A stretch of DNA of 64,000 nt from positions 454,399 to 518,398 of the forward strand of contig KK106981.1 of assembly GCA_000611775.1 (NCBI GenBank), given 5' to 3'. The notes beneath the pieces were generated by a model. It was given only the letters and a program-made list of their open reading frames with translations, was not told the DNA's origin and made no database searches. Within the stretch, counting starts at the first letter, position 1. Every line of letters begins with the position of its first letter. Origin of the DNA: Umbilicaria muhlenbergii. Lineage: Eukaryota; Ascomycota; Lecanoromycetes; Umbilicariales; Umbilicariaceae. Made by a program: the position numbers and the translations under genes. Positions 63,701-64,000 of this stretch are shown one piece after another.

Positions 63701-63804
63701 ATCAACAAAAAACATTTAAATGACTTGTCTGTTTAAAAAGTTGAATCACAAGAATGAAGGACCTTTTTAAATCAAGAAGAAAGTACATTCACAACTTGAC
63801 AACC
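60715..63804 (+). pseudogene. Ty3/gypsy pol relic 2 (protease end, RT, RNase H, integrase)
   Basis: A degenerate plus-strand pol. In order: the protease-RT linker (IDAALFTLN... near 60940), RT entry (EYHDLIDVFFKKAANELLLH, 61075-61134), RT palm remnants (YFIKIDILQAFH near 61432; ITYLNNILIYSE near 61628, corresponding to the YxDD region but with Asn-Asn), RNase H (near 62085-62215) and the integrase core (GSQFIILL then [14 protein letters not shown], about 63220-63330). Dozens of stops occur, mainly at former Trp, Gln and Arg codons. Gag and most of protease are missing. Followed directly by the LTR-like unit, so the 3' end is in place. Confidence 0.85.
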
Positions 63805-64000
63805 TGCTTAAAAATAAGGTTTTAGTTAATAGTACTTTATGCGCTCAGAGCACTCTCTGAGCAGTAAATGAGCTCATACAAATCTTACACTTTAAATAAC
63901 TATTATACCTTCATGAATAATAAAAAACTTTTTATTGAAAAGTTTTAAATCTCTTTATTCTGTACACTTTACAAACTAAAGATTTCTTCATAAGTTTAAA
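63805..64000 (+). repeat. start of 3' LTR-like unit (window edge)
   Basis: TGCTTAAAAATAAGGTTTTA and the following bases repeat 50740-50940 nearly exactly, immediately after the integrase relic. It continues outside the window. Confidence 0.8.

Overview
This is nuclear DNA of a filamentous ascomycete (Pezizomycotina, most likely Dothideomycetes). The evidence is compact genes with mostly 49-90 bp GT-AG introns, a divergent intron-bearing histone H3/H4 pair, a fused five-domain AROM gene, and a sharp switch to an AT-rich repeat block whose dead transposons carry stop codons typical of RIP (repeat-induced point mutation).

Bases 1-47160 are an ordinary gene-rich arm with 17 genes that I could model exon by exon. 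In order: RNA polymerase I largest subunit (-, cut by the window edge), splicing factor PRP3 (+), spindle checkpoint MAD1 (-), a single-pass membrane SH3 protein (-), endocytic F-BAR/muniscin SYP1 (-), a CDK-like kinase (+), an unrecognised protein with a duplicated domain (+), a heme-dependent oxidative N-demethylase-like (DUF3445-type) protein (-), mannosyltransferase ALG9 (-), H/ACA RNP assembly factor NAF1 (+), exonuclease V (-), an Mpv17/PMP22-family protein (-), histone H3 (-), histone H4 (+), a C2H2 factor resembling RPN4 (+), ARO1/AROM (-) and a nine-exon FAD monooxygenase (-). Most are housekeeping genes. Several divergent pairs share short promoters (RPA190/PRP3, ALG9/NAF1, SYP1/kinase, H3/H4). 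The one metabolic neighbourhood is ARO1, which makes chorismate precursors, beside a salicylate-hydroxylase-like monooxygenase.

Bases 32182-36403 hold no gene that I can support; they lie upstream of the RPN4-like factor.

From about 47650 to the right edge the window is a nest of decayed transposons with no intact gene. It contains: two copies (and a third, inverted copy) of a leader sequence bearing 56-58 bp tandem monomers; an LTR-like unit of about 1.1 kb; two adjacent LTR-like repeats of about 1.8 kb; a LINE-like ORF1 relic; two Ty3/gypsy pol relics in opposite orientation; a 1.4 kb palindrome; and one short, apparently RIP-free solo LTR of 228 bp with a 5 bp target-site duplication. The monooxygenase gene starts within about 500 bp of this block.

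Limits: everything was read by eye. Exon junctions were chosen by frame, splice consensus and family resemblance and are not transcript-supported. Transposon edges are approximate.
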